Below are positions 1 through 11,841 of a stretch of DNA of 64,000 bases, piece after piece. Numbering within the stretch: the stretch's first letter is position 1; each line of letters opens with the position of its first letter. Source of the DNA: Acanthochlamys bracteata (lineage: Eukaryota > Streptophyta > Magnoliopsida > Pandanales > Velloziaceae); assembly GCA_019914995.1 (NCBI GenBank), contig CM034129.1:1811725-1875724 (forward strand). The letters are read 5' to 3'. Both the position numbers and the translations under genes were made by a program. The notes beneath the pieces are model-generated. The model did not search any database, was not told the DNA's origin, and saw only the letters and a program-made list of their open reading frames with translations.

Positions 1-576
1 AAAAAAGACATTCTATTCTGAAATGAGTACAACTTGCTCAAATTGATATCTACTTGATCATCTGCCACTTTCCTGGGTACCTGATCTGCTCAACAACTGA
101 AACCTTTAAAAAAATGTTTTTTTATTTAAAAAAACAAAACCATACAGGATGTTAAATAATTTTAAATATTTTATTGAGGAAGCTCATGAACAAGGATCAG
201 TTATACTCTTTGAGTACGTTTGTATGGAGTTTTCGGAGAAATAGCAGGAAGTAGATGCAAAATACAGCCATTGCAATATACTTACTGAAAAGACTCGAAC
301 AATGTATCTATCCTCCGCAGAGGAAGAAAAAGAATTATGAAACACAAATTTGTCGGTACATCAATCAATAGCATAGTAGTATGAGCTCATTTATGCTCCC
401 ATTTACAAACTCAAAAAAAAAAAAAACTGTTGTTTTCTTCGCTGCTGTTGATGCATCGTCAAAATTTGGTTCAGGCTGTGATATAACATGTGAAATCAGA
501 CAAGTCAATAATAACGCAATATTGAAATGAGAAACTCAATATTGAATTTAACATCGAGCCTGGCATATCTACCGGA
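1..576. other. 3' flank of the PIF gene
   Basis: No further coding exon can be read here. The stretch downstream of the PIF stop codon (which is at 577-579) is AT-rich with short A-runs (around 110-135 and 415-426). It probably holds the 3' UTR and the start of the next spacer. I see no other feature. Confidence 0.5.
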
Positions 577-2764
577 CTAATTCATCTTTTGGATATTTTG
601 TGAAGGAGCTCCTGCTGCACCAGCATTGGGACTACTATTACCAACTGTTGCTGACGGCTGGTTCTGCTGCGCCATGCGTGATCCATATGCGTATAGATTC
701 ACGGACTGCACTAATTGAGTTAATAAGTAGCTGAGATAAAATATATATGGAATGATCTGGCTTAAGACGCAAGGTTACAACATAATCAGCAGTAATGAAC
801 CTGTGGAGGTTGTTGCATGTTTTGGAATCCGAGGAATTGCGCGTATGTCTCAGGAAGGCAGATGTTTCGCAGTTGATTAGGCAGATTGAGTGAACTCAAG
901 GGTGAAGATGTAGGTAGAGGCTGAGTGACTATGGGGTTGCTTGGTAGTTGAACTGCGCCATGAAGGGAAGGCATAGGACCAAGTGCCATTCCCATGCTCA
1001 TGCGCGACATGTACTGCTGAATTCCAGGGAACATCATAGGCGCCATGCCACTTCCCATCCACATCATCTGCAAAAGTTTTGGAAGACTGAAACCTCCTTC
1101 GAAAATTTCAGGTAAAACGTTCCCCTTGTAACGCGTCGAGCAATGTTTCATTTGTACCTGAACTTGTAGTTGAAGTGACTTCAAGTACTCAATTGCCTCA
1201 TCCAGCATAGAAGCTTTGTCTGACTGAAAGTTTACAAGCAAGTCAGTTTTTTTCGGGTTGCAGAATTAAGATTCATGTAAAATAAATCTTTGTAATTAGT
1301 CAAGTAATGATTCTATCTGATTGAAAACGAAAGACACAGTGTGCTCCACCTTGTTGCAGTGAGGTATGAGTTCTTGCAGTGCCCTCATCTTTTCATTAAT
1401 CCGATCTCTTCGTCTCTTTGACACAAAAAATTATATGAAAAAGTTGAGCTACATGTTAAAATCATCAGACTTCCTGTATTATTTCATCAAATCTTACTCT
1501 TTCAGAGAGATTATGGACTTCTGCGGCGCGGCTTCTGCGAGTAGACGCAGCCCGTTTTTCAGGTTTATGCGCATCAAATGATTCAAACTCTGCGTCCTGC
1601 ATCCAAATTTCAAAAGCTTTTATTTTTACTAGCACTAGGTTCAGAATTCTCTTCTCTTCTTCATATGTATGATCCATTGAAATGAAATTTTTAGCTGGTA
1701 GATGGATTACCTCGCTATGATACTCAGATTCCTCACGGTCTCTTCCCTTCCTTTTAGAGCTTTGATTACTAGTGCTTTGTTGTCCTGTCTTACCAAAACT
1801 GCTCCCAGATGCATCAGAAGATGAAGCTATCGTAACTTCACAATTGTTTGTTCTAAATCGCTCATACGGTTGCTGTTTACGAGCAACACCATTTACATCG
1901 TTGCTTAATGTTTGGCTTAGTTCGACTCGATTTTGAATTTTGTTGCTGCTGCAAACACTTGATCCTATAGGCTTAAGTGATGAACAATCACCTATCTCAA
2001 CAACGCCTTGATTTCCAGGTACTGTTGGTCTCACTGAAGAAGATTCAAATTTTGCTGGCTTCGGGAAGACGTTTGAGAAGTTTATATTACCTTCACTTGC
2101 CAAGCTTGGAACTGAAGAAGATCTGATTAAAGTTGAGTTAGGCGTATGCGGAATTGCATCACCTTCAAAAAGTACAAAATCTTTAGACACAGCTGCTGCT
2201 GGGTTATTTGGAATTGCATGCTCCTGAACACTCAATCCAGAACAACTTCGGGAAGCTGATTCCAACAGAACGCTGTTCTCTGCGGATGCTGCATGCTTTA
2301 CTCCTATAGTGGTGTCTTTGCTTGGCTTTGAATTCAAACCAATACCATCAGCAACAGCAATTGGTGCTTCATAAAAGAAATCTCCAAAGATCTCTTTATC
2401 AAGCGATTCATCGAGCGGGTAACGGTACCATGGAGCATTCTCATACTCTTGAACTAGGTTAGCTGAGTTCACAAGTGATCCTATACATTTTGATCCAAGT
2501 TCTTGTCTTTGAGATCCTTGCGGCTTCCTTTGGTTTTGGCTTTGCGTTACAACATGACCATTTTGCCATAACAGCTCTACAAGATCGGCGTCTACTCTGA
2601 GAAAGCAATGAAAATTCAGCTTGAACTGTAGACCGTAAAACTTAGAAAAATAAAATAACTGGAAAAAACCTTGTTGGTTTTTTCTGATTTGTGATGGAAT
2701 GGAGATCATCATGAGAAGGCCTTGAGTTATCTTCCGTGAACCAGTCCGGAACCAAACGGTTCAT
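577..2764 (-). CDS. PIF4: PIF4/5-type phytochrome-interacting bHLH transcription factor
   Basis: Nuclear bHLH regulator of light and temperature growth responses that binds active phytochrome B and G-box DNA. Six coding exons: 2670-2764, 1498-2596, 1350-1415, 1158-1223, 801-1067 and 577-705, giving 573 aa in one open frame. The protein starts MNRLVPDWF; the phyB-binding APB motif ([10 protein letters not shown]) lies at about residues 37-46. The basic region ([13 protein letters not shown]) ends exon 2 and the helix-loop-helix is split over the next two 22-codon exons, a split typical of PIF genes. After the HLH come [15 protein letters not shown] and [13 protein letters not shown], which resemble the PIF4/PIF5 tail more than PIF1 or PIF3; I see no clear APA (phyA-binding) motif. 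It is longer than Arabidopsis PIF4 (430 aa), mainly in the low-complexity Ser-rich middle. An acceptor-like TATATAG just upstream of the ATG suggests a leader intron. The family is certain, the exact member less so. Confidence 0.9.
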
Positions 2765-5700
2765 TGTTCGACTATCTATATACATATAACAGAAGAAGAA
2801 GAAGAAGGCAAAAAATTAGCTCTCACTTCATGATCATAACAAGAAAAAGAAGAGCTAGAAAAACTTCATCTCTAAATTTCCAGATTTCATTTATAGAAGG
2901 AACAAGAAGTATGAACAAACCATGAAGCTATTGATGATGCAGAAAACAATTCAACATAAAAGCCGTAATGAAACTCAACCTTTTTCTTTCCAGCACTTCT
3001 TCAGTTATATCTTCACGGAAACTGCTTGAAGAAAAATAACAGAGTTTTGTTTTCTTCTTCTTCTTCTCTTTGCTGTTATCTGTGTGTTCTTTCCCTTGTA
3101 TGAAAGTACTTCAAAAAGAACCAGAAGAAGTTCTTGTATGTAGTTTGGAAGATATGATCTGTTGGAATTAAAACAAAATGGGTCCAGATATGTGAAGGGG
3201 ATTGACATCATTTTCAATTCATATCATATTCAAGCTCTTGTTAATTTTTTATATTATTTTTGAAACAAACTAGAAGCACTTTAAATAACTTAGTTTAATG
3301 TATTATAGTATCTATGTATATGATTGAACTCATTATATATTCACAAAGTTTGGAGGGAAAACTGGCAGACCAGTATGAAACGTAGTACATAGTGTTGCTA
3401 GAAAAGAACTTGATGCTCAATCTTAAAAGGCATCTACAGTTCTTTTACATAAAAAAAGGGTTAGATCATTTATTCATTCATTCTGCATTAGCATGGATCT
3501 GATCTATGAAACAAAATTCTTTCAAAAGCTTTCAGGACCATTGCTATCATGGACGAATGCTAGAAATAGAGAGATTGCCTTATAGAATATATATAGAATG
3601 GTGATCAAGATTTTGGTGACAAGAAATTAAGATATCTATCAAGGGTCCCAAGCTTTAGGGAAGCAATAACAGTGAAGGATTGTCTCAAACTCATGTTTAT
3701 TTTATCCCACAAGTGAGTTTTTCTTGCCCAAACAATTATTTTCTAGTGATTTCTTACAATCTCACTTTTCAGTAATTCACTTTTTAGGAAATTTATTTTT
3801 AAAAAAAGTCACTTTTAAACGAGTAAATGAGTGAAGTCCTTTTGCTTTCTTTTTTTTTTTAAGCTTTGGTTTTGTTAAGTGTTGGTGCTGGTGCTATAAC
3901 GAACTTTGCATATGCCTTAAGAGACTGGTCTCTTACTGGACCACTCTAATATTATGTGTCGTTTACTGACCGCGATTATTGACTCCATAGTTTCTTAGAA
4001 AAAATTATAACCAATTCTTTTGAAAAAAATTTAAACAAAAATATAAGAAAATTAATATTTAGCTTGACTTTGTTCGATATATAGTTGATGCGTATATAAT
4101 TTAATCTTTCGCTGATATGTCAATTGCTGTCATAGGGACTGTTCTATTTCTTTCTGATTATCACAAGTTATTAATTTCTGATAAATTTTCAATGCACTTG
4201 CAAGAGCGAAACAAAGTTCAGGAATGATCGTCTATTGCAATTTCAGGAATGTTGCCAGAAAGAATTTTTTTGGTAATTCAAGTATTGAAACATTTTTCTT
4301 TTTAAGAAGGAGAAAAAAAAATATCTAGAGTGTGTTATACACAATAATCATAATAAATTATAACGAAGCACGTCACGTATAGCATTAAAAATAGCATAAT
4401 AATTGAGAAACCCACCATGTGATTTTCTGAGAGAGACAAAAACGCTGTATACGGCAAATATGCATGGTAGATGGAAATCAAAGAAAAACGTTATAAGACA
4501 CTGTTTTGTCAAACTCTTGATTGTAGTGTTGTTTGGGAGTTCGGTTTCCGGAGCTTCTTCCAAACGCACTCTTCTGGTACAGGAAAAAAAATCTTTTTTT
4601 TTCTTTAATATTTTGTTAAAATTTTAGACTATATAAATAAAATAGATATTATAAATTTTGTATTATAAATTTTATTTTTTATGTTAAAAAAAATAAATTA
4701 GTTTTCTAAAAAAGTTTTAAATAGTTTTATTTTGAACACTACAAAACCTTTCAGCAAATAACTTTTTAAGCATGGAATTTCAAACTTTCAACCCATATAC
4801 TAAGATGTATGTATTTTAATATATTAGTTTTAAGTTTTTGGACCAGAATGGTTTTTCTTTTGTGTTAATTCCATTGTAACAAGTTTTTCTTTTGACAAAG
4901 ATAGAAAGAATGCACCTGCTGAGTATTGTTCACTAGAAGATGCAATACCAATGCAAATTTTGTATATATAAGTTTTATTGTTTTAAATTAAAAAATTAAG
5001 TTCGTTTAAAAGAAAATTAATTTTTTTTAAAAACACTTCCAAAATGTTTCTGCTCATAAACTTTTTTAGCATGAAAATTTCAAACTTTCAATCCATATAC
5101 CTAGATACCAAGGCAAAGTTAATTTTCTCAGTTCCTAGCCAAGAAAAAGATTTCTCTACATTTCAATCTCTTGGCAGAGAACTGAAGTAAAACATTTGTG
5201 GTTGAGTTGAGAATCCTTCCCTACCACTAGTACCACACTTTGTGGTATTGGAATTTTTTGTCCAACGTGAATGCTCACACAAGAGTTTGACAGAATGCCA
5301 AAGTTTCAAGTTCCAATGCAACTAGCTGGCTGGCCACCCTTGCTCTGCCCCCAAGTCTTTCTCTTCATCAATGCTTCCCTTAAACAGTAAACCAATAAAG
5401 AACTCCTTGCCAGAAACTACACTATCAGTTAAGTATTTCTATATCATTTCATCTTCTTCATGTTCCAAAGGTGTGATAAGGAATTCTTGGTCCCTCTGTT
5501 ATGAAGGGAGTCTCTATAATGAAGTTGCAGAGATTGTGGTTATACAACATTGTAGAAGAAGAAATACAGTAATCTATTAGATTAAATCAAAACAAGGATT
5601 GGTATTGGGTTCTAAGAAACAGCAGTCTAAATCAGAATTTGAGGAAGTACTGGACCATATAATAATTGAAATGATACATCTTATCCTTCAGAAAGTGATG

Positions 5701-6107
5701 CTCAGCAAAATCTTATCCACTGCTGAATCAAGAAACAGAAATAGAAATCTCAGAACATTGGGCTATACATAAATAGGGCCTAGCGATATAACTCAGGCCT
5801 AGAGAGCATCACATCCACATATACCAATATACTATAGTCCAGAAATCAAAGCATATATACTAGTTATTATATACTGAAAACTGAAAATTAGCTTTGATTG
5901 CCTCTGCAGGGTATTGTACAAGTACGAATGGTATTGTACAAGTATGAGTACCTGCAATTCATAGTTGAACTCGGCTCAATGTATGAACTCTCTGTGTGAC
6001 TGTGCGACAGTGCGAGTGTGTTATGTGTTTTCATATCAACAACATAGTCTAATAACCATATATGGTTGTACTCGGGAAAACCTTCCCTTGTATCTAATAT
6101 CATGGGA
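2765..6107. other. AT-rich spacer between PIF and the aldo/keto reductase
   Basis: The part next to PIF (about 2765-3230) is rich in CT/AG runs on the minus strand and probably holds the PIF leader exon and promoter. From about 3240 to 5880 I find no exon with recognisable protein; the short ORFs are not family-like. The main internal structure is a degenerate direct repeat of about 75 bp at 4735-4806 and 5032-5106 (separate entry). The last 200 bases before 6108 are probably the 3' UTR of the reductase gene. Confidence 0.5.
4735..5106. repeat. Degenerate direct repeat, about 75 bp, copies 300 bp apart
   Basis: The two copies (about 4735-4806 and 5032-5106) share AGCATG followed by AATTTCAAACTTTCAA and CCATATAC, with scattered substitutions and 1-2 bp gaps. 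AT-rich sequence with TTTTAAA-like blocks precedes each copy, so the duplicated unit may be about 300 bp long. It may be a decayed tandem duplication or two old copies of a non-autonomous element; terminal inverted repeats are not evident. Confidence 0.5.
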
Positions 6108-8553
6108 CTACAACTTCTCTACAGGAAACCCAGTTACTGGTCTTATTTTTGATGCAAGTGAGCGGAGCTCTTCAACTTCATCGCTTGAAAGCATCCACCC
6201 AACAGCACCTACGAATTCTGCAGCCTGCTCAGCATTTTTGGCACCAGGAATAGGCACGACGTTTTCTTGTGCTATCAACCAGTTCAACACAACCTGCGAC
6301 CAAAGTAAAATTCAGAAAATTAGAATAAAGGTAGTCGTTAGCAAGTCTTTATGATATCTCAGAAGATATATAGTGTTTAAATCAGCTTAAGTGCTATTCC
6401 AATAGGCTTGACTCCAGAGGTAATTACAATAAGCCTATGCCTACAAATCGTAGTTGACAATCTACATCGAAGCAAAATGGAGGGGCAAAGTATAACCTGC
6501 GTAGGAGTTTTTTCATATTTCTGTCCAATGTCCTTGATTCTGTTTATCAGAGGTTGTAGCTGTACAAAGTAAAAAGTTCAAGTGATGATACTGCGTGAAG
6601 TCAAAAAAAAAAAAAAATCAAAAGCAGTGTGGTCAATACATTCTTACCTTTATCAGGAATTCAGGTGTGTAAATCCTTCCTCTGGGGCCAGTTGGAGGAT
6701 TGTTGGGCGTATATTTTCCAGTGAGAACACCTGAAATGTATTTTGTACTGCATTGTTAAATTTCAATATCCTGCACTAGAAACTCTAGATATACTTCCTT
6801 GCAGTTTCTGTACGATCATAATAGTGCATATGGCAAGACAATAGAGTAGGCAATAAGTTAGACCTTGAGCTATAGGAGAGTAGGCAATCAAAGTGATTCC
6901 TAATTCATCACAAGCAGCCTTGACACCATTCTCCTCAGGCATCCTATATATAAGACTGTAGTTTACTTGGTTTGAAGCTAGAGGAACTCCTCGCTTCTTG
7001 AGTTGACTATAAGCAGCTCTAAGGCGCTTTTCTGGCAACAGAAAGGACAACACTCATCAGCATTTGCATATCAGCAAGTAAAAGCATCATCTCCTAGAAA
7101 GCCTATGGCGAGAGAGTGAATACCACTGTAGTTTGACACCCCAACAGCTTTAACAAGACCCTGTTCAACAGCATCAGCAAGGCCATCGATGTATCCTGAA
7201 CAAAGACAATATGTCAAAACCAAAGAATGTGATTGGACTTCTTCAAAGAACAGGATTTAAATGGAATGTGCTGTTGCACATATAGGGCAATAGTTCTAAA
7301 CATTTGAAGGAATCTTATGATTTGCGGATTTTACCTTCATTTCCCCATATTCCTGGCCTGAGAAAAGGATCACATTCATAGAATCATAAGTCATTTAGGT
7401 ATACAAAATATAGCAAAAGTTAAAGGCTAAACAATCAGACCAATGAAGCTGGTAAAGGTCCACAGAAGAGAGACCAAGACGAGACAATGAACACTTGAGA
7501 GCAGAGAGAACACTGCTTCGACCAAATCTCCAAGGCAAAGCTGCAAATTTTGTTGCGACAGCAACATCAACTGACTCTTTTTGTGTCCTTTCCTTAATAA
7601 ATCTGAGCGAAAAGCAATAAGGAAAAGGCTAAACCTATGAGCTCTACATCCTTTTTCTAAGAATATAACTCACTAAAGTTTTAAATTTTGCTGGTACCTT
7701 CCTAGCAATGTTTCAGAGTTAATTGCTCCCATTATCTGCACACCATGATGTTCATCTTTTCAAATTAGTCATCAGTTTCCATCATACAAGCTGAATTGCT
7801 CGTGTTGAAGAACCTAATTAAATTGAAGTAACTTCTTACCCCCGTTCCATATACTTCGGCTGTATCAAAAAATGTTATACCACCATCAACGCTAGCATTG
7901 AAAGCAGCTCTGGCTGCCTTAAGCTTCCTATCTAACACACAAAGAAAGTTTTCAAAGTCAATTATAAGACGCAATTTTCAATTGCAAGGGACAATCACAA
8001 ATCATTTAATCAGATTATAACATCCTTGGCATGGAAATCACATTGAAACAAAATTACGAAGAGCATGGATGAAAGTAAACAAATCGCCTGCTAAATACCG
8101 TCTTTCTTTATCTAAACAAACAAATTTTAGAAATCACTACTTTTAGAGACATGATTTTATCACAACAGGAGTTGCGCAGTGAACTTGAACATCATGGCAT
8201 TAAAATTCTTGAAAAAATCAGAACACAAAGTTTTCTCAAAATAAACCAGAACAGATAGCTAGTGACATAATCCACCGAACCATATCAGAAACTTCGAAAA
8301 TTTTTCCAACGAGAGAACTTTTTGGCTTACCATCCCATTGAGAATCATTCCAGTAAGAAGTATCACCCCAAGACCAAGCGCCAATTCCCAAAGGTGTAAC
8401 CTTCACATTCGACCCACCAAGCTTCACCTTATTCTCTTCTTCAACTCTCACACTACTCTCCGACGGCGACGCTACTGCTCGTACCAGAAAATCTTTCCTG
8501 CTTCTTAAAAAACAGAAGAAGCTAACACTACTTCCGTGTAGAGCCATAGCCAT
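6108..8553 (-). CDS. Plastid NADP-linked aldo/keto reductase (At1g06690 type)
   Basis: Aldo/keto reductase superfamily oxidoreductase. Ten exons: 8331-8553, 7840-7931, 7698-7735, 7441-7602, 7335-7357, 7124-7195, 6864-7031, 6648-6730, 6497-6559 and 6108-6293; total 369 aa, close to the Arabidopsis plastid protein (377 aa). The start MAMALHG is the first ATG in frame; the roughly 45-residue Ser/Arg-containing N-terminus reads as a chloroplast transit peptide. The core begins [20 protein letters not shown]. The expected AKR catalytic residues are all visible: Asp and Tyr in FFDTAEVYG, Lys in ATKFAALPW and His in VDLYQLHW. The C-terminal cofactor segment reads [15 protein letters not shown]. The physiological substrate is not known from sequence. 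All junctions are GT-AG and the frame is intact, so the gene looks functional. Its promoter faces the 3' end of the PELPK gene about 490 bp away. Confidence 0.93.
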
Positions 8554-9043
8554 TACTGCAACAAACAAACGAAGATCGTTTCTTTGTTTCTATCTTTTCC
8601 TTCAGGCTTTTTTTTAAATTATTGTTCTGTTACGAAACGTGGAGTCCTACCAGACCAGGTAAAAAGTGTGGTGTTCTGAAAGAACCGTGCGAAAGCTACC
8701 TCGGGCAAAACAGAAGGTTCTGCAAAATCTATCTACCCACTACCTGTATGTATATTTTGCAGCAGCCAGCCTTTATATATTATTTAAGAAAAGTTGGTCC
8801 TGACTGTTGGTAAGTAGTTCACACTTCACACATGGGACGGGAGCTTCAGAGTAGTTATTACATCTCACAAACTGCTTAGATAAATAAATAATCAAATACG
8901 ATCTGTCATCCTTTTATATAAACATAAAATGGATACAATGCAATGGAAGATAAAAAGTACATAATACAATCGTGGTTCTCAATCTAGGAAGGGAATAAGA
9001 CATAAACAATATATACCATCAATGCAAATAGAATGGAGTTTAA
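8554..9043. other. Promoter of the reductase gene and 3' flank of PELPK
   Basis: No coding sequence is recognisable. On the minus strand the half nearest 8554 should hold the 5' UTR and promoter of the aldo/keto reductase; the half nearest 9043 is the 3' UTR of the proline-rich protein gene. Both genes are read from right to left. Confidence 0.5.
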
Positions 9044-9871
9044 TTATGCATGAGATGGAGTGAGGAATGGAACTTTGGGAAAGGTAGGCAGCTCTGGCGC
9101 CTTCGGTAACTTCGGCAGTTCAGTCGTTTGTGGAATCTCAGGCTTAGGGAATGCCGGAATCTTCGGTAATTCAGGTTTTGGCAATGTTGGTATTTCTGGC
9201 TTGGGTAGTTTCGGGATCTCGGGTACTAGAGGTGCAAACTCAGGCTTCGGCAATGGTGGTAGCTCAGCTGCAGACTTGGGCAAATGTGGCGGTTCAGGCT
9301 TCGGGGTTGCTGTTGGAATCTTCGGAACTGGCTTAGGCAACTCAGGCTTTGGAAGTGTAGGCACGGACGGTTTAGGCAGCTCAACTGGCTTAGGCAACTT
9401 AGGCTTTGGAAGTGTAGGCACGGACGGTTTAGGCAGCTCAGGCTTCGGGACTGTAGGCAGTTTAGGCACTGGCTTAGGCGGTTCAGGCTTTGGGAGTGTA
9501 GGCAGTTTAGGCACTGGCTTAGGCAATTGTGGGAACTCTGGTTTAGGCAATGAAGGAAGTTCAGGCTTAGGCAATGGTGGGAGCTCTGGCTTCGGCATGG
9601 GGGGATGCTCTAGCTTCGGCAAAGGCGGAAGCTCTGGCTTCGGCAATAGTGGGAGCTCTGGTTTGGGTAGTGAAGGAAACTCTGGCTTTGGAAAGCTCTC
9701 AGGATTCGGCAAAGTTGGCAATGGTGGTAGATCATGTGTAGGCAGCGGGGGCAGTTCCGGCAGATGCGGAAGCTCTAGGAGAAGTCGAGCTCCATGGCAA
9801 ACACTCACGGCGTAGAAGAAGAAGACAAGGAAATCAAGGACGGAGAGCCTTCTGCCTTTGTGAGAAGCCAT
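9044..9871 (-). CDS. PELPK1: Secreted proline-rich PELPK-repeat cell-wall protein
   Basis: Intronless gene for a 275-aa protein starting MASHKGRRLSVLDF. An ATG six codons upstream (9889) is possible, but this one leads straight into a typical signal peptide with the hydrophobic core VLDFLVFFFYAVSV and probable cleavage after CHG. The rest is almost wholly short repeats of the PELPK kind (PELPPLPK, PKPELPSLPK, PVPKLPT), rich in Pro, Lys, Glu and Leu, with no Cys in the mature part. This matches the Arabidopsis PELPK1/PELPK2 family of secreted, cell-wall-associated proline-rich proteins, which have been linked to germination, growth and stress. A 57-bp (19-codon) unit is duplicated exactly in register at 9327-9383 and 9384-9440, showing recent repeat expansion. 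Long glycine-rich frames on the opposite strand are a by-product of the repeats. Confidence 0.85.
   Translation of the reverse strand: MASHKGRRLSVLDFLVFFFYAVSVCHGARLLLELPHLPELPPLPTHDLPPLPTLPNPESFPKPEFPSLPKPELPLLPKPELPPLPKLEHPPMPKPELPPLPKPELPSLPKPEFPQLPKPVPKLPTLPKPEPPKPVPKLPTVPKPELPKPSVPTLPKPKLPKPVELPKPSVPTLPKPELPKPVPKIPTATPKPEPPHLPKSAAELPPLPKPEFAPLVPEIPKLPKPEIPTLPKPELPKIPAFPKPEIPQTTELPKLPKAPELPTFPKVPFLTPSHA
9327..9440 (-). repeat. 57-bp in-frame tandem duplication in the PELPK gene
   Basis: Two adjacent 57-bp units, 9327-9383 and 9384-9440, differ by one base (CTCAGG versus CTTAGG). The length is 19 codons, so the duplication keeps the reading frame and adds one more block of the KPSVPTLPK type. 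Length polymorphism between individuals would be expected here. Confidence 0.9.
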
Positions 9872-11027
9872 GGTTTGCAAATAATGCAAAGAGATTGATC
9901 AGTGCTCGGAGGTTTTAGCTTGTGTATGTGAGTTTTGTGAGAGGGTAGAGTAAATATAGCTATGTATTTATAAAGAGCAGATTGAAGAAGTTGTTCAGTT
10001 TAGGAAGTTGGTTGTTGGCTTCTTTAGAAAATGTGTTGTGCGTATTGGTGGGTTGTTCTTTGGTGTAATAGGTGGTTCACCTTCTCTTATAGACTTCTTA
10101 ATTTCCGTACGGAAAACATTTTGTAAAATTAAGTACATGGAAGTGCTCTGTTGCTTAAATTGTCATACAAAGTTGAGCTAACTCTTTTAAATGATGGTAG
10201 CCAAAATGTTTCTTTGTTGTTTACAGACAAAAATATATAACCACAATAAGAATTTAATTAATCTAAGCAACAAGATATATATTAATACATACATCACTAG
10301 ATTTTGGTTAGATAAGTGGAAATAAACATGGCAGTAAATAATATTAGATGAATATGCCATTACTTCTAGTAGTATGCAACAGCTATATATAGCAGAACCT
10401 CAACGCCTATATATCTAGCGTATCTAAAACATGGATACATAGCTAGCAAGCATTGAGCTGATGATATATACTACAGTTCTCTGAATTACTCATGATATGC
10501 AATAACCCTAACTGATCCTATGCAGAAGGATTGCCATCATCATAATCACCATAACGTTATTCCTCTTCAGTGGCACAGCTTGTTCATCACAAACAGTACT
10601 TTCAGCCTTGATTTACGTGATTTGGTCTCAACTTTGTATCTTATGGTCACAACACAATGACACATAACCACCATGTAGTGAAGTAGGAACAGCACAGATT
10701 GCTAATGAGCTTACAGCTAGCGATCAATAAAGAGTAGCTAGTGAAGAGGTTGGCTGGTAATGTAGTGGACAGAGGTAGAACAACTATTGATACGTTCCTT
10801 CTATATGATAATCTGAATCTGTGAGAACGACTGATGGTGGTGTTAAATGCTGGAGAGATAAGTTGTTTTACGGTTGCATGCCATGGGGCATCTTGTTCCT
10901 ACAATATCCTATGCGGCGCATGGGTTCTACGGTCTCACGTCGGTCTTTCTGCCTTGCTCGTTCGCCTGGTGGATCCTTGGACGCTCGCTGTCGTGAATTC
11001 ATTGAAAGAAAGTGCACTACCCCAAAA
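9872..11027. other. PELPK promoter region and spacer before the tRNA
   Basis: The first 150 bases hold the PELPK 5' UTR and core promoter: on the minus strand a TATA-like TATAAATACATAGCTATAT lies near 9956-9974. From 10100 to 11020 I see no coding exon, repeat or hairpin that can be supported; the 10821-11073 frames overlap the tRNA and are not protein-like. Confidence 0.5.
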
Positions 11028-11115
11028 GGGGTGGTGGCGCAGTTGGCTAGCGCGTAGGTCTCATAGCTTCTAATGAGTTATCTTGAGGTCGAGAGTTCGA
11101 GCCTCTCTCAACCCA
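11028..11115 (+). tRNA. tRNA-Met (CAU), elongator type, with 14-nt intron
   Basis: The gene begins GGGGTGGTGGCGCAGTTGG and has the D-arm GCGC/GCGC, anticodon loop CTCATAA, T-arm GAGAGTTCGAGCCTCTC and discriminator A. A 14-nt intron (11065-11078) follows the base 3' of the CAT anticodon, as is normal for elongator tRNA-Met in plants (tRNA-Tyr being the other intron-containing nuclear type). The mature length is 74 nt, the usual one. Compared with the consensus plant tRNA I see two changes: position 69 is A instead of C, so G4 faces A in the acceptor stem, and CC becomes CT in the anticodon stem, giving a tolerated G-U pair. The A and B box promoters are intact, but no T-run terminator is seen within about 100 bases (first TTTT near 11220). 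It could be a slightly degraded copy. Confidence 0.93.
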
Positions 11116-11841
11116 TTTGAGCTGTGAAGAATTTCAGTGTTAATTAGGTGATCGGTTGGGTCCATCACCAATTCTTCTGAACTAAAGAGGAAGAAAAATT
11201 GCACTTCTGAGCTCTCGTTTATTTTTCTTAATGTTTTTTCATAAAAAAGAAAAGAAGTATTCTCATATAATATAGATTGACAGAAAATGAGTTCACTCAA
11301 ACTTTATTTTACTTTTTCCAGCATGAAATTGCTTAATCTAACTCCTACAACGCAGTGAAAGCAACGATTGTTGTATCCTGTTAGATAGAGCCAGAACTCA
11401 AACTCAATTTCCTCGATCAATCATTTATGCAAGTTAAACAATTTAACATGAAGATGCAGTAATATATTTGTTACTGAAGTCTCTCCACCATGTCGATTAA
11501 CAGCCGAAAGCATAAGAATGTCCATTGAGACGGAAATCGCTGCAATTCCCATATGCATGTTTTGCAAAACTTGGAAATGCTTAACCTTCAGAATGGGTAG
11601 CAGATGGCAAAATAATATATAGTCATTTACAACCAGACATAAAATGCTTTCAGTTGCTAGCATTATGTAATTGGGTGATACTCTCGCAATCATTTAACAA
11701 AAATTCGTGAATAGACAAGAAAGTTATAGCACACATTCAACACTTGGACAACACTCAAAAGAAGCTACGAACAATGACTACCAACTTCACATCCACAATT
11801 ACATGTATAAGCCTGCACAGTTTATATTCGAGATAGGAATA
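11116..11841. other. Spacer downstream of tRNA-Met and LSD1 3' flank
   Basis: No exon can be supported. The part nearest 11841 is expected to be the 3' UTR of LSD1 on the minus strand. Short ORFs here show no family features. Confidence 0.5.

Noticed and set aside
9060-9815. Plus-strand open frame for a 251-aa glycine-rich protein (repeats like GFGNSG)
   Set aside because: It is the antisense of the PELPK repeats: Pro and Leu codons read backwards give Gly and Ser. The minus frame has a signal peptide and known repeat family; the plus frame has neither a secretion signal nor known domains.
10821-11073. Two overlapping ORFs of about 78 aa ending near the tRNA
   Set aside because: They run into the tRNA-Met gene, overlap in different frames and have no family features.
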